A DNA stretch of 64,000 bases from Bacteroidota bacterium (GTDB lineage: Bacteria > Bacteroidota > Bacteroidia > Bacteroidales > JACABE01): positions 59,400-123,399 of the forward strand of contig JAPLDQ010000037.1 of the NCBI GenBank assembly GCA_026391675.1, in the 5' to 3' direction. The position numbers and the translations under genes are program-made. This document shows positions 9,662 to 18,560 of the stretch, one piece after another. The notes beneath the pieces are model-generated. The model worked only from the letters and a program-made list of their open reading frames with translations. It was not told where the DNA came from and did no database searches. Every line of letters begins with the position of its first letter. Positions within the stretch are counted from its first letter, which is position 1.

Positions 9662-10234
9662 TATTTCAGCAATGGATTTACGGACTACATCAGGTGTTTT
9701 CTTATAATCAGTAACAGAAATCCCGGTGATGTTTTTAAACTGGGTGGAAAGGTACTGAACACTACTGTAGCCCATGGAAAAAGCAATTTCACTCAGTGTT
9801 AGCTCACCGTATTCTATCATTTCCTTTACTTTTTCAATTTTGTGAAGAATGATATATTTTTCGAGGGTAATGGGTTCGTATTTTGAGAATAAGGCAGACA
9901 AATGCTGATAGGAATAGCCTAATTTTTCAACCATATAATCAGAATTGCGGATGATGGAGTTCATATTATTGGCATAATGTACCAGCTCAATTACAGCAGT
10001 TTTGATTTGTTCTACCAGTATTTTATCTTTATTGGTAACCAAATCAAAACCATTATCATTCAATATCTTTTCAACATCAGCCTCGGTAATTTTAGTGTCA
10101 TCATAAGTAGTATCAATTTCGCCAAGTATAATACGGTTTACCTTTATGCCATGTTGCTCCATTTCCTGCCTGATAATACGAATGCAACACTTGCAAACCA
10201 TGTATTTGACAAAAAATGTTTTACTGACTTCCAC
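9659..10234 (-). CDS. AraC-family transcriptional regulator with N-terminal Cys-rich domain
   Basis: Predicted cytoplasmic DNA-binding regulator of 191 residues, shorter than classical AraC proteins. The C-terminal ~100 residues form two helix-turn-helix units, with LTLSEIAFSMGYSSVQYLS and the terminal FKNITGISVTDYKK signature. The N-terminal ~70 residues begin MVCKCCIRIIRQEME and resemble a small ferredoxin-like, heavy-metal-associated-type fold, as in other short Bacteroidota AraC proteins; the Cys-x-Cys-Cys could sense metal or redox state, which is inference. A -7 element TAGTTTTG lies on its strand at 10254-10261. The downstream gap carries tandem repeats, so targets are not suggested by context. 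Confidence 0.85.
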   Translation of the reverse strand: MEVSKTFFVKYMVCKCCIRIIRQEMEQHGIKVNRIILGEIDTTYDDTKITEADVEKILNDNGFDLVTNKDKILVEQIKTAVIELVHYANNMNSIIRNSDYMVEKLGYSYQHLSALFSKYEPITLEKYIILHKIEKVKEMIEYGELTLSEIAFSMGYSSVQYLSTQFKNITGISVTDYKKTPDVVRKSIAEI

Positions 10235-10253
10235 TGATAAAAATTTTATACAA

Positions 10254-10261
10254 CAAAACTA
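10254..10261 (-). promoter_or_regulatory. Bacteroidota -7 element for the AraC gene
   Basis: Minus-strand TAGTTTTG fits TAnnTTTG, 20 bases before the ATG at 10234. Confidence 0.5.
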
Positions 10262-10358
10262 CATAATTTATAGCTAGCTTAATTTAAAAAATGTTAATAT
10301 GTATAGTCGATTTTTAATTTTGAAATGAATATTATTTATTTTGCTTTTCCCTTGATGC

Positions 10359-10415
10359 AAAAGAACAAAAGATCAAGACTCCAAATCCTTTACTTCAAAA
10401 CTACATGTTTTTTAT
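10359..10415. repeat. Dispersed intergenic repeat, copy 1 (second copy at 63886)
   Basis: Shares AAATCCTTTACTTCAAAACT with 63910-63929 and continues with about 80% similarity by eye over some 57 bases. It sits in the 528-bp gap 10235-10762, which otherwise holds the palindrome at 10484-10527, promoter elements, and no gene I can support. Confidence 0.65.
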
Positions 10416-10483
10416 TTCTCTTTGAATTTCGCAACTCTGCGATACAGTTCGACAAGCTCACTGCATCGCTTTGCGACTTCTCT

Positions 10484-10527
10484 GCGGTTCTCTGCGGTTA
10501 AATCTTTTTTTTACCGCAGAGAACCGC
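10484..10527. repeat. Imperfect palindrome of CTCTGCGGTT-type units
   Basis: GCGGTTCTCTGCGGT on the left (10484-10498) pairs with ACCGCAGAGAACCGC on the right (10513-10527) across a T-rich loop. Further CGCGGAGAACCGC copies follow to 10550. It is of the same general style as the CTCTGTG units inside the MITE-like element at 7535. Confidence 0.65.
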
Positions 10528-10710
10528 TGAGTTTTTACGCGGAGAACCGCAAAGTTTTTAAATTCAGAAGGTAGAAGTTTGAAATTAGAATTTACATTGC
10601 AGCCACTTTTCGCTTGCCATTTGCCTGAAATAATCTATAACTCATAATTCAAACTTTCTACTATTAAACAAAATCTAAACAATCCACAGCCATTATTCGT
10701 TAATTACTTA

Positions 10711-10718
10711 TAATTTTG
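10711..10718 (+). promoter_or_regulatory. Bacteroidota -7 element for the EamA transporter gene
   Basis: TAATTTTG fits TAnnTTTG, 44 bases before the ATG at 10763. The -33 region is weak. Confidence 0.45.
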
Positions 10719-10762
10719 AAGAAATTATTTTAAGAAATGCTAAAAGTTGTCAATTTCGAAAT

Positions 10763-11662
10763 ATGACAAAATACAAAATACAATCTCAAATTGCCTTATT
10801 TGTTGTAAGCCTGATTTTTGGAGCCAATTATATTATTTCCAAAACTTTGATGCCTGTTTATATAAATCCCTACCAATTACTCGTTCTCAGAGCCGGTGGG
10901 GCAATGGTGCTGATCTGGATTTTTCAGTTATTTACAGAAAAAGAAAAGGTTTCATCTAAAGATTTATGGTTGCTGGCATTATGTAGTTTCTTTGGCATTG
11001 CCTTAAACCAGGGTTTGTTTTATCTGGGATTAAACCTGACTTCGGCTATAGATGCCTCAATTTTGCATACCGCCAATCCTGTTTTTGTGATGATATTCGC
11101 TGCATTCATCATTAAGGAAAAAGTAAGTCTGTTAAAAACGACAGGCATTTTATTTGGAATGATGGGTGCATTGCTTATTATTATTACTGCGAATCATCCC
11201 CTGCACGGAAACAGCACTTATGCCGGTAATATTTTAATATTAATCAACGGAGCTTCCTATGCTTTGTATCTGGTTTTGATAAAACCTTTCATGTTAAAAT
11301 ATAAACCTATTACAGTATTGAAATGGGTGTTTTTGTTTGGTTTTATATTTACAATTCCTTTTGGCAATGCCAGTTTGTTTTCCATAAAATGGGAATTGTT
11401 TGGCATGACCCAATACCTTCTTCTTATTTATATAATTGTGGTAAATAGTTTTATTGCCTATTTGCTGATAGTATTTGCACTAAAACATGTTACGGCCACA
11501 GTTGCCGGGTATTATGCTTACCTTCAGCCACTTGTTGCAAGTATAATAGGTATCGTAACAGCAACAGAAGTCTTAAGCTGGCTGAAAATATTTTCAGGAA
11601 TATTAATCTTTACAGGCGTGTATCTGGTGAATAAAAATAGGCTGAATATTCCAAAAAAATAG
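10763..11662 (+). CDS. EamA/DMT-family membrane transporter
   Basis: Drug/metabolite-transporter superfamily permease of 299 residues in the inner membrane. About ten hydrophobic helices in two EamA halves are visible, the first ending around residue 140 and the second starting near NGASYALYLVLIKPF. Each half has the typical late helix (for example LQPLVASIIGIVTATEVLSW in the second). A start at 10763 places the Lys-rich N-terminus before the first helix. Substrate cannot be predicted. It is followed after 31 bases by a sugar-type MFS gene that has its own promoter element. Confidence 0.88.
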   Translation: MTKYKIQSQIALFVVSLIFGANYIISKTLMPVYINPYQLLVLRAGGAMVLIWIFQLFTEKEKVSSKDLWLLALCSFFGIALNQGLFYLGLNLTSAIDASILHTANPVFVMIFAAFIIKEKVSLLKTTGILFGMMGALLIIITANHPLHGNSTYAGNILILINGASYALYLVLIKPFMLKYKPITVLKWVFLFGFIFTIPFGNASLFSIKWELFGMTQYLLLIYIIVVNSFIAYLLIVFALKHVTATVAGYYAYLQPLVASIIGIVTATEVLSWLKIFSGILIFTGVYLVNKNRLNIPKK

Positions 11663-11663
11663 T

Positions 11664-11671
11664 TATGTTTG
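11664..11671 (+). promoter_or_regulatory. Bacteroidota -7 element for the MFS gene
   Basis: TATGTTTG fits TAnnTTTG, just after the EamA stop and 22 bases before the MFS ATG, suggesting independent transcription. Confidence 0.5.
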
Positions 11672-11693
11672 CACTATTAAATCTACAATTAAT

Positions 11694-13040
11694 ATGGCAA
11701 ATTACGGGCGTTTAAACAGCAAATCCGATTACATTTTTTCCATCTCTTTAATCGGCTTATTATTTTTCCTTTTTGGTTTTGTTACATGGCTTAACGGAGC
11801 TTTAATCCCGTTTCTAAAAACTGCCTGTGAGCTATCAGATGTAATGGCTTATCTGGTAACTTTTGCTTTTTATATTTCCTATTTTGTTATGGCCATTCCT
11901 TCTTCAAAAATACTTGAAAAGATAGGTTTCCATAACGGAATGACGGTGGGTTTATCCATAATGGCGCTGGGAGCATTATTATTTATTCCTGCTGCCATGA
12001 TGCGTTCTTATTTTATGTTTTTATGCGCTTTGTTTGTGCTGGGAACAGGACTGGCATTGCTTCAAACTGCCGTAAATCCTTATGTAACCATACTGGGACC
12101 GATTGAAAGTGCAGCAAAGCGTATCAGCATCATGGGAATCTGTAATAAAGTTGCCGGAGTGCTGGCTCCCATATTACTGGCAAGCATTTTATTAAAGGAT
12201 GCAGAAGCCATCAAAGCCAAGCTGGCTGAATTAACTGATTTAACCCAGCGTGCCAGCTTACTGGATGAATTGGCCAACCGTATGATTTTGCCTTATTTGT
12301 TTATGACAATTTTTCTGGTGTTGTTAACCATCATGATACGTTTTGCCCGTTTACCTGAAATTAATCCTGAAGAAGAGGATGAAAAAGAAAAAGCATTACA
12401 TGCTCACAAAAGCATTTTCGATTATCCCCATTTATTGCTGGGCGTTGTTGCTTTGTTTTTTTATGTTGGGGTTGAGGTAATAGCCGGTGATACCATTATC
12501 AGATATGGTGATTCTTTGGGTGTTGCCATGAGTTCTGCGAAATATTTTACTTCGCTGATGTTGGTTTTTATGGTAATCGGTTATTTTTTTGGTGTAGCAT
12601 TAATTCCAAAAGTGATTGCTCAGAAAACAGCTTTAATGTTTTGTGCAATTTTGGGAATAATTTTCACACTCTCAGCCATCATGGTGCCTTCGGTACTGGC
12701 TTTTAATGTTCCTTTTGTTGATTTAGCTACCTTTAAGCCGGTTGTATTGAATATTCCTTATACTGTATTGTTTGTAGCATTGTTAGGTTTTGCCAATGCT
12801 CTGGTATGGCCTGCCATTTGGCCTCTGGCACTGAATGGTGTCGGTAAATATACCAAACTGGGATCTGCTTTATTAATCATGGCAATTGCCGGGGGTGCAA
12901 CTATTCCTTTACTTTATGGATGGCTGACTCACGTTTTCCATAGTACACAACAAGCATACTGGATAGCTGTTCCTTGCTACCTGGTCATTTTTTACTATGC
13001 TGTTTGGGGACATAAAGTGAAAATAAAATCAGGAATTTAA
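11694..13040 (+). CDS. FucP-like sugar MFS transporter
   Basis: Major facilitator permease of 448 residues with about twelve membrane segments. It resembles the FucP/glucose-galactose (Fgs) group: FLFGFVTWLNGALIPFLK in the first helix region, GTGLALLQTAVNPYVTILG in helix 4-5, and a long loop after helix 6 rich in Glu/Lys (INPEEEDEKEKALHAHKS). Likely a proton-driven importer of a hexose or deoxyhexose at the inner membrane. No catabolic gene adjoins it, so the sugar is not indicated. The next gene, an efflux adaptor, begins 50 bases later and is functionally unrelated. Confidence 0.88.
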   Translation: MANYGRLNSKSDYIFSISLIGLLFFLFGFVTWLNGALIPFLKTACELSDVMAYLVTFAFYISYFVMAIPSSKILEKIGFHNGMTVGLSIMALGALLFIPAAMMRSYFMFLCALFVLGTGLALLQTAVNPYVTILGPIESAAKRISIMGICNKVAGVLAPILLASILLKDAEAIKAKLAELTDLTQRASLLDELANRMILPYLFMTIFLVLLTIMIRFARLPEINPEEEDEKEKALHAHKSIFDYPHLLLGVVALFFYVGVEVIAGDTIIRYGDSLGVAMSSAKYFTSLMLVFMVIGYFFGVALIPKVIAQKTALMFCAILGIIFTLSAIMVPSVLAFNVPFVDLATFKPVVLNIPYTVLFVALLGFANALVWPAIWPLALNGVGKYTKLGSALLIMAIAGGATIPLLYGWLTHVFHSTQQAYWIAVPCYLVIFYYAVWGHKVKIKSGI

Positions 13041-13090
13041 TAATATTTTAACAATTTTTTCGTTTCTGAAACCATATAATGCCAAGCTGA

Positions 13091-14335
13091 ATGAAGAATA
13101 AAAAATGGATTTTAATCCCCCTTGCTATCGTTCTGATACTTATAATCTGGTATTTTACCGGAAGAAACGAGAAAGTTAATAATACCATTATCGTTGCTGT
13201 AAAAAAAGGAAATTTTGATGTAAAAGTAACTACCACAGGTGAGCTGGATGCAAAGAGCTCACAGGATATCTATGGCCCGGATGGCTTGCGTACCATAGGA
13301 ATATGGCAGGTAAAAATCAGCGAAATGATACCTGAAGGCACAGTGGTTGATTCAGGGCAATTTGTTGCTACGCTGGATAAAACTGAAATCAGCAACAAGA
13401 TAAAAGATTTACAGACCGATCTGGAAAAACTCGAATCGCAGATTACCCGCATAAGACTGGATACCACCCTGGATTTGAGAACTGCCCGCGATGAACTGAT
13501 AAATCTGAAATTTGCAGTAGAAGAAAGGCAAATAACCCTCGACCAGTCAAAATATGAACCACCTGCCAGTATCCGTCAGGCAGAAATTGACCTGCAAAAA
13601 TCGCAGCGCAATTACGAACAGGCTGTTCAGAATTACAAGTTAAAACACAGTAAAGCAAAAGCTACCATTGGTGAAATAACGGCTACCTACGATCAGTCGA
13701 AGCGTAAATATGAAACGTTAATGCGTGTACTTGAAGATTTTACGGTAAAAGCTCCCAAATCGGGCATGCTTATTTACAAAAGGGACTGGGATGGCAAAAG
13801 ACAGGGCGTTGGAGCTACCGTAAATGCATGGAATAATGTGGTCGCTACATTGCCTAATTTATCTAAAATGATTTCGAAAACCTATATCAACGAAATCGAT
13901 GTAAGTAAGGTAAAAATAGGTCAAAAGGTTGAAATTGGCGTTGATGCTTTTCCTGAAAAGAAATTTACCGGTGAAGTTACCGAAGTTGCCAATATCGGTG
14001 AACAAATGCGGGGAACCAATGCCAAGGTTTTTGAAGTTAAGATTCTGGTTCATGAATATGATTCTATCCTGCGCCCTGCCATGACAACAAAAAATACGAT
14101 AATAACAGCTGTTGTGCCCAATGTTATCTATGTTCCAATTGAAAGTGTGCATACAAAAGACAGCATTACTTTCGTATTTAAAGATGAAGGCAGCAGTATC
14201 GTCAAACAGCAGGTAAAAGCCGGTGTCAGCAACGAAAATGAAATCATCATCACCAAAGGACTTACAGAAAAAGATAAAGTTTATCTCTTACCACCCGAAA
14301 ACGCCGATAAACTTAAACTCATCAAGCTTCCATGA
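13091..14335 (+). CDS. Periplasmic adaptor (membrane-fusion) protein, HlyD/MacA-like
   Basis: Links an inner-membrane ABC permease to an outer-membrane channel. The 414-residue protein has a single N-terminal membrane anchor (residues 6-22, WILIPLAIVLILIIWYF), a first barrel/lipoyl half, a long coiled coil from about residue 98 to 210 (LQTDLEKLESQITRIRLD and QKSQRNYEQAVQNYKLKH), the return lipoyl segment VKAPKSGMLIYKRD, and a beta-barrel C-terminal part. Its stop overlaps the ATG of the permease by four bases (ATGA), and a TolC-like gene follows, so the three form one export operon. No ATPase gene is present in it. Confidence 0.9.
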   Translation: MKNKKWILIPLAIVLILIIWYFTGRNEKVNNTIIVAVKKGNFDVKVTTTGELDAKSSQDIYGPDGLRTIGIWQVKISEMIPEGTVVDSGQFVATLDKTEISNKIKDLQTDLEKLESQITRIRLDTTLDLRTARDELINLKFAVEERQITLDQSKYEPPASIRQAEIDLQKSQRNYEQAVQNYKLKHSKAKATIGEITATYDQSKRKYETLMRVLEDFTVKAPKSGMLIYKRDWDGKRQGVGATVNAWNNVVATLPNLSKMISKTYINEIDVSKVKIGQKVEIGVDAFPEKKFTGEVTEVANIGEQMRGTNAKVFEVKILVHEYDSILRPAMTTKNTIITAVVPNVIYVPIESVHTKDSITFVFKDEGSSIVKQQVKAGVSNENEIIITKGLTEKDKVYLLPPENADKLKLIKLP

Positions 14336-15693
14336 AATACCAGCAATTCTTTATAAAAAAAGAAACCAACAGGTTTTCATATATCCTCAATATTGCATTT
14401 GAAGCGGTACTGGCTAATAAATTCCGTTCAATGCTCACTGCCTTGGGCATAATTTTTGGAGTTGCCGCTGTTATTGCTATGATGGCCATCGGAAATGGAG
14501 CCCAACAGGAAATTTTAGAGCAAATAAAGCTTGTAGGCGTTAATAATATTATCATTTCGCCTAAAGTTGAGAAAAAAGGAGACAATAAACAAAACAGTGA
14601 ATCAACTGACAATCAGGAAGGCCTTAATAACAGCAAAAAGAAATATTCTCCCGGTTTAACCATTAAAGATGCTGAAAGTATTAAAGCAATTCTTCCAACA
14701 GTAAAACTGGTAAGTCCTGAAGTAATTTATGAAACCAGCATTATCCAGGATGGTAAAAGCAGCAATGCAAAAATTTCCGGTGTTACACCAGATTATTTCA
14801 AAGTTTTTAACCTTGAAATTGCCCAGGGCGAAATGTTTAATCAGGAACAGTTAATTGAAGGGAAACAGGTTTGTATTATTGGTCAGGTTATTAAATCCAA
14901 ATTATTTGCTAAAGAAGATCCAATAGGAAAATATATTAAATGCGATAATATCTGGTTTAAGGTTATTGGTGTTATCCAGGCCAAAAATGTTACCCAATCG
15001 GCTTCTGAAAACCTTGGTATAAGCGAATATAATGAATTTATTTACACTCCTTTGCAAACACTTTTATTGAGATACAAGGACAGGTCACTTATTAATGCAG
15101 CTATACTCAGGTCTGATGAAAACGGTGAAGATGATGAAAGTCACAATCAGATTGATAAAATTACCATACAGGTTGATGATTCTAAAAACGTTAAAGCCAC
15201 CACTGAAATTTTGACACAAATGATGAAGCGCCGTCATGCCGGAGTGGAAGATTATGAGATAAAAGTACCGGAATTATTGCTTAAACAGGAACAGAAAACC
15301 AAAGATATTTTTAATATCGTGCTGGGTGCCATTGCCAGTATTTCACTGATTGTAGGTGGTATAGGCATTATGAATATCATGCTGGCATCTGTAATGGAAC
15401 GTATCAGGGAAATAGGTGTCCGTCTGGCATTGGGAGCAACCAAACGGGATGTTATTGCTCAGTTTTTGTCCGAAGCTACCATGATCAGCCTCAGCGGCGG
15501 TATTGTCGGCATAATGTTAGGGATAGTATTGGCTAAAATAATAACTAAAGTTGCAGGTATATTAACCATAATATCACCCTTGTCAATTATTGTCTCGTTT
15601 TTTGTTTCAGCTACTGTCGGTATTTTATTTGGTTACATGCCGGCTCGCAAGGCTGCCATGCAGGATCCGGTTTCATCTCTGCGTCATGAATAG
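14332..15693 (+). CDS. MacB-type ABC transporter permease without fused ATPase
   Basis: Inner-membrane FtsX/MacB-type mechanotransmission permease of 453 residues. It has an N-terminal helix (LANKFRSMLTALGIIFGVAAV), a large periplasmic MacB-PCD-like domain (about residues 70-315), and three C-terminal helices beginning ASISLIVGGIGIMNIMLASV with the conserved EIGVRLALGATKRDV loop. E. coli MacB carries its ATPase on the same chain; here no Walker motifs are present and no separate ATPase gene is adjacent. The partner may be encoded elsewhere, possibly the LolD-like ATPase at 57920, but that is speculative. Confidence 0.9.
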   Translation: MKYQQFFIKKETNRFSYILNIAFEAVLANKFRSMLTALGIIFGVAAVIAMMAIGNGAQQEILEQIKLVGVNNIIISPKVEKKGDNKQNSESTDNQEGLNNSKKKYSPGLTIKDAESIKAILPTVKLVSPEVIYETSIIQDGKSSNAKISGVTPDYFKVFNLEIAQGEMFNQEQLIEGKQVCIIGQVIKSKLFAKEDPIGKYIKCDNIWFKVIGVIQAKNVTQSASENLGISEYNEFIYTPLQTLLLRYKDRSLINAAILRSDENGEDDESHNQIDKITIQVDDSKNVKATTEILTQMMKRRHAGVEDYEIKVPELLLKQEQKTKDIFNIVLGAIASISLIVGGIGIMNIMLASVMERIREIGVRLALGATKRDVIAQFLSEATMISLSGGIVGIMLGIVLAKIITKVAGILTIISPLSIIVSFFVSATVGILFGYMPARKAAMQDPVSSLRHE

Positions 15694-15709
15694 AATTAAT
15701 GTATATAAA

Positions 15710-17185
15710 ATGAAAATATTTTTTTTAATCATAAGTTTTTCTTTTATACTTGGTATTTCAGCAAATGCACAGGAAACCATAAAGATTTTAACCTATGAAG
15801 ATGTGATTAATATTGCCAAAAATCAGTCACCCGATGGTTTGGTTGCAAAAAACAAGTATTTGGGAAGTTACTGGAAATACAGGAGTTATAAGGCTTCCTA
15901 TATGCCGATGCTTTCGCTGGATGCTACCTTACCCAATATTAACCGCAGTATTTCTAAAATTCCACTTGCTGACGGAAGCCAGACCTTTATTGAACAGCGC
16001 TCAACGGATTATACGATGAAATTAAGCTTATCCAAAACCATAGGACTCACCGGCGGACAATTATTTATCAATTCAGGCATTGAAAGACTTGATGTTTATA
16101 GGGATTCAACCATCACATCATTTTTAAGCAATCCGATAACGATAGGTTTCAGGCAACCCCTTTTCAATTACAATCCTTACAGATGGGAACGTAAGATTGA
16201 ACCTATACTTTACGACGAAGCCAGACAGCAATACCTCGAAGATCAGGAAGAATTGTCAATAAAGGCTACCAATCTGTATTTTGATTTGCTGGATGCCCAG
16301 ATCAGGGCTAATATTGCAAAAATTAACCAGGCCAATAATGATACTTTGTATAAGATTGCACAGGGACGATATAATTTAGGAAAAATTGCTGAAAATGAAC
16401 TCCTGCAGCTCGAATTAAGTCTGCTAAATTCCAATCTGCAGGTGGAACAAACCCGTAACGATGTTGAGGTAACTCATTTTAAATTAAAGTCATTTTTGGG
16501 AATGCGGGGTGATGAAAAAGTTGAACTTCAGATTCCTAAAAAAGTATTTGATTTTAAAATTGATGCCTCCAAAGCCATTGCAGAAGCACGCAGCAACAAT
16601 TCAGAGTCCATATCTTACCAGCGAAAATTGCTGGAGGCAAAAAGTGCAGTAAATAAGGCAAAACTCGAAAACCGTTTTAATGCCAATATTTATGCCTTGT
16701 ATGGCTTAACACAAAGTGCAATTCAGTTTGCTGAAGTTTATAAAAACCCGCTGGACCAGCAGCAATTATCACTGGGAATTCAGATACCGATACTGGACTG
16801 GGGTTTGGCCCGTGCCAAAATTAAAATGGCCAAATCCAACGAAGAACTGATCAATACTCAGGTGAGCCAGCAAAAAATCGATTTCGACCAGCAGATACTG
16901 ATCAAGGTAATGCAGTTTAATATGCAGTATTCTCAGCTTAAAATAGCAGCAAAGGCCGATACTATTGGCGAAAAGCGCTTTAATGTCACCAAAGCCCGCT
17001 ATATGATAGGCAAAGTTGATATTACTGAGCTGAACATTGCCATGACAGAGAAAGACAGGGCAACCCAGGATTATATTGCCGCCCTGCGTTCGTTCTGGAA
17101 TACCTATTACGAAATTCGCAGGTTAACTTTGTATGATTTTGTTGCCAACAAATTATTGAATGTGGATTTTGACAGTCTGCATTAG
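15710..17185 (+). CDS. TolC-family outer-membrane efflux protein
   Basis: Outer-membrane channel of a tripartite exporter, 491 residues from the chosen start. The ATG at 15710 opens a signal peptide (MKIFFLIISFSFILGISANAQ); an in-frame ATG at 15686 overlaps the permease stop by eight bases and is also possible. Two long alpha-helical repeats typical of TolC are visible, with LSIKATNLYFDLLDAQIRAN in the first and QQKIDFDQQILIKVMQFN in the second, each followed by strand segments (GIQIPILDWGLARAKIKMA). Operon partner of the adaptor and permease upstream. Confidence 0.9.
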   Translation: MKIFFLIISFSFILGISANAQETIKILTYEDVINIAKNQSPDGLVAKNKYLGSYWKYRSYKASYMPMLSLDATLPNINRSISKIPLADGSQTFIEQRSTDYTMKLSLSKTIGLTGGQLFINSGIERLDVYRDSTITSFLSNPITIGFRQPLFNYNPYRWERKIEPILYDEARQQYLEDQEELSIKATNLYFDLLDAQIRANIAKINQANNDTLYKIAQGRYNLGKIAENELLQLELSLLNSNLQVEQTRNDVEVTHFKLKSFLGMRGDEKVELQIPKKVFDFKIDASKAIAEARSNNSESISYQRKLLEAKSAVNKAKLENRFNANIYALYGLTQSAIQFAEVYKNPLDQQQLSLGIQIPILDWGLARAKIKMAKSNEELINTQVSQQKIDFDQQILIKVMQFNMQYSQLKIAAKADTIGEKRFNVTKARYMIGKVDITELNIAMTEKDRATQDYIAALRSFWNTYYEIRRLTLYDFVANKLLNVDFDSLH

Positions 17186-17601
17186 AAGGTAGAATGATTG
17201 AGTTATGAATTATGAGTTATAAGTGGAAAGCGAAAAGCGACAAGTGGCTGCTCGAAGTTTCATCTTCCTACTTCTGCCTTCGTTGATCGTTAATCGCAAA
17301 CTGATAATGATTTTAGAATAACGATTAACGATTTTAGATTTTAGAATTGCCTGCTACGAAGCTCTGACCGACCTCAAATACTTTAGGCTACAAAACAAGA
17401 GTGAAGTCCGAAGATCGCAGGCGATGTTTGAATATAGAAAATAATTATCTTTGTGTCTTTGTGTCTTCGTGGCAAATAAAAAAGAGATGCTTCCTTCGTC
17501 AGCATGACAAGAAATAATCAGCATGATAAATTGGAAGACTAATGCTCGTTTTGTCATTCTGAGCGTCAGCGAAGTATCTCAAAAAAATAATAAAAAAACC
17601 A
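17186..17601. other. 416-bp repeat-rich intergenic gap
   Basis: No gene supported. It holds GAGTTATGAATTATGAGTTA-type period-7 to -11 repeats (17199-17221), an ACGATTAACGATTTTAGATT stretch near 17320, a TTTGTGTCTTTGTGTCTTCG stretch (17451-17470), and the palindromic element at 17484-17580. Confidence 0.6.
17484..17580. repeat. Imperfect 97-bp palindrome (GTCATTCTGAGCG...TATCTC type)
   Basis: The left arm GAGATGCTTCC with CAGCATGACAA pairs imperfectly with TTGTCATTCTGAG and GCGAAGTATCTC on the right. Sequences of this style are common intergenic repeats in Bacteroidota (established knowledge, not searched here). A non-autonomous mobile or REP-like element is possible; no reading frame. Confidence 0.6.
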
Positions 17602-18432
17602 ATGAAAAAAACCGTTTTAATTACCGGATGTTCAACCGGAATAGGCAGGGCAACAGCAAAACATTTTGCTCAGCAAAACTGGAATGTTGCCGCTACCATG
17701 CGCCAGCCCTCCAAAGAAACGGAGCTGAACCAGATTGAAAATATAAAGCTTTTCGAACTGGATGTAATCAGCAGCCAAAGTATAAAGCAAGCCATTGCTG
17801 ATGCGCTGCAGGCATATGGAAATATCGATGTTATTGTCAACAATGCCGGTTATGGCACGGTTGGTGTGTTCGAAGCTGCTGAAAAAGAACAGATCCAAAG
17901 GCAGTTCGATACCAATGTTTTTGGGGTGATGAATGTGATACGTGAGATTTTACCCTATTTCAGGGAAAAGAAAGAGGGTTGCATTGTCAATGTAACGTCC
18001 ATTGCGGCTTTTATTACCTTCCCCTGTTACAGCATTTACCATGCCACTAAATTTGCGGTGGAAGGCTTTACGGAATCCTTGCAGTTTGAATTACGTCCGT
18101 TTAATATCAGAATAAAAAACATTGCTCCAGGTGCCATAAAGACAGATTTTTACACCCGTTCGCAGGATGTGTTCAACAAACCAGGTCTTACTGCTTATGA
18201 CAACTATACCGACATAACCTATAAAACCACTCAGCATGTCGGTAATAATGCTCCCGGACCTGAAATAGTAGCCAAAACGATATATAAAGCAGCCACAGCG
18301 CATAATTATCGACTGCGTTATCCTGCAGGATTCCAGGCCAAAGCTGTTTTTCTTATTAAAAAGTTTATGCCTTACAGCTGGATTAAAGGAATTGTAAAAA
18401 TTATTGTTGAGAAAGGATATATACCAAAATAA
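17602..18432 (+). CDS. Short-chain dehydrogenase/reductase
   Basis: NAD(P)-dependent oxidoreductase of the classical SDR family, 276 residues, cytoplasmic. The cofactor loop TGCSTGIGRA is at residues 8-17, the NNAG motif (NNAGYGTVG) near residue 81, and the catalytic Tyr-x-x-x-Lys in YSIYHATKFAVEGF near residues 143-156, preceded by the serine in VNVTSIAAF. The C-terminal ~60 residues are basic and hydrophobic (AVFLIKKFMPYSWIKG), as in membrane-associated SDRs that act on steroid- or lipid-like substrates; the substrate is not predictable. Single gene after a repeat-rich gap. Confidence 0.9.
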   Translation: MKKTVLITGCSTGIGRATAKHFAQQNWNVAATMRQPSKETELNQIENIKLFELDVISSQSIKQAIADALQAYGNIDVIVNNAGYGTVGVFEAAEKEQIQRQFDTNVFGVMNVIREILPYFREKKEGCIVNVTSIAAFITFPCYSIYHATKFAVEGFTESLQFELRPFNIRIKNIAPGAIKTDFYTRSQDVFNKPGLTAYDNYTDITYKTTQHVGNNAPGPEIVAKTIYKAATAHNYRLRYPAGFQAKAVFLIKKFMPYSWIKGIVKIIVEKGYIPK

Positions 18433-18473
18433 TTTATAAATTTGTTCAATCACAATTGGTATAATGCCGATCA

Positions 18474-18521
18474 GAAAGCGTGTAGTACAAAGAACGATAG
18501 TGAATTGGACTACTCGCTTTC
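18474..18521. repeat. Inverted repeat between SDR and lipoprotein genes
   Basis: GAAAGCG-T-GTAGT (18474-18486) is complementary to ACTAC-T-CGCTTTC (18509-18521), apart from a central mismatch, with a 22-base loop. Could form a hairpin in the leader of the lipoprotein gene or be a terminator of the SDR transcript; no T-run follows. Confidence 0.4.
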
Positions 18522-18560
18522 AATTCGGTATAAAATTAATTAACCAATACTTTATATTTT

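Noticed and set aside
18437..18444. TAAATTTG as promoter of the lipoprotein gene at 18561
   Set aside because: It matches TAnnTTTG but lies 117 bases upstream and overlaps the end of the SDR gene context; not convincing enough to list.
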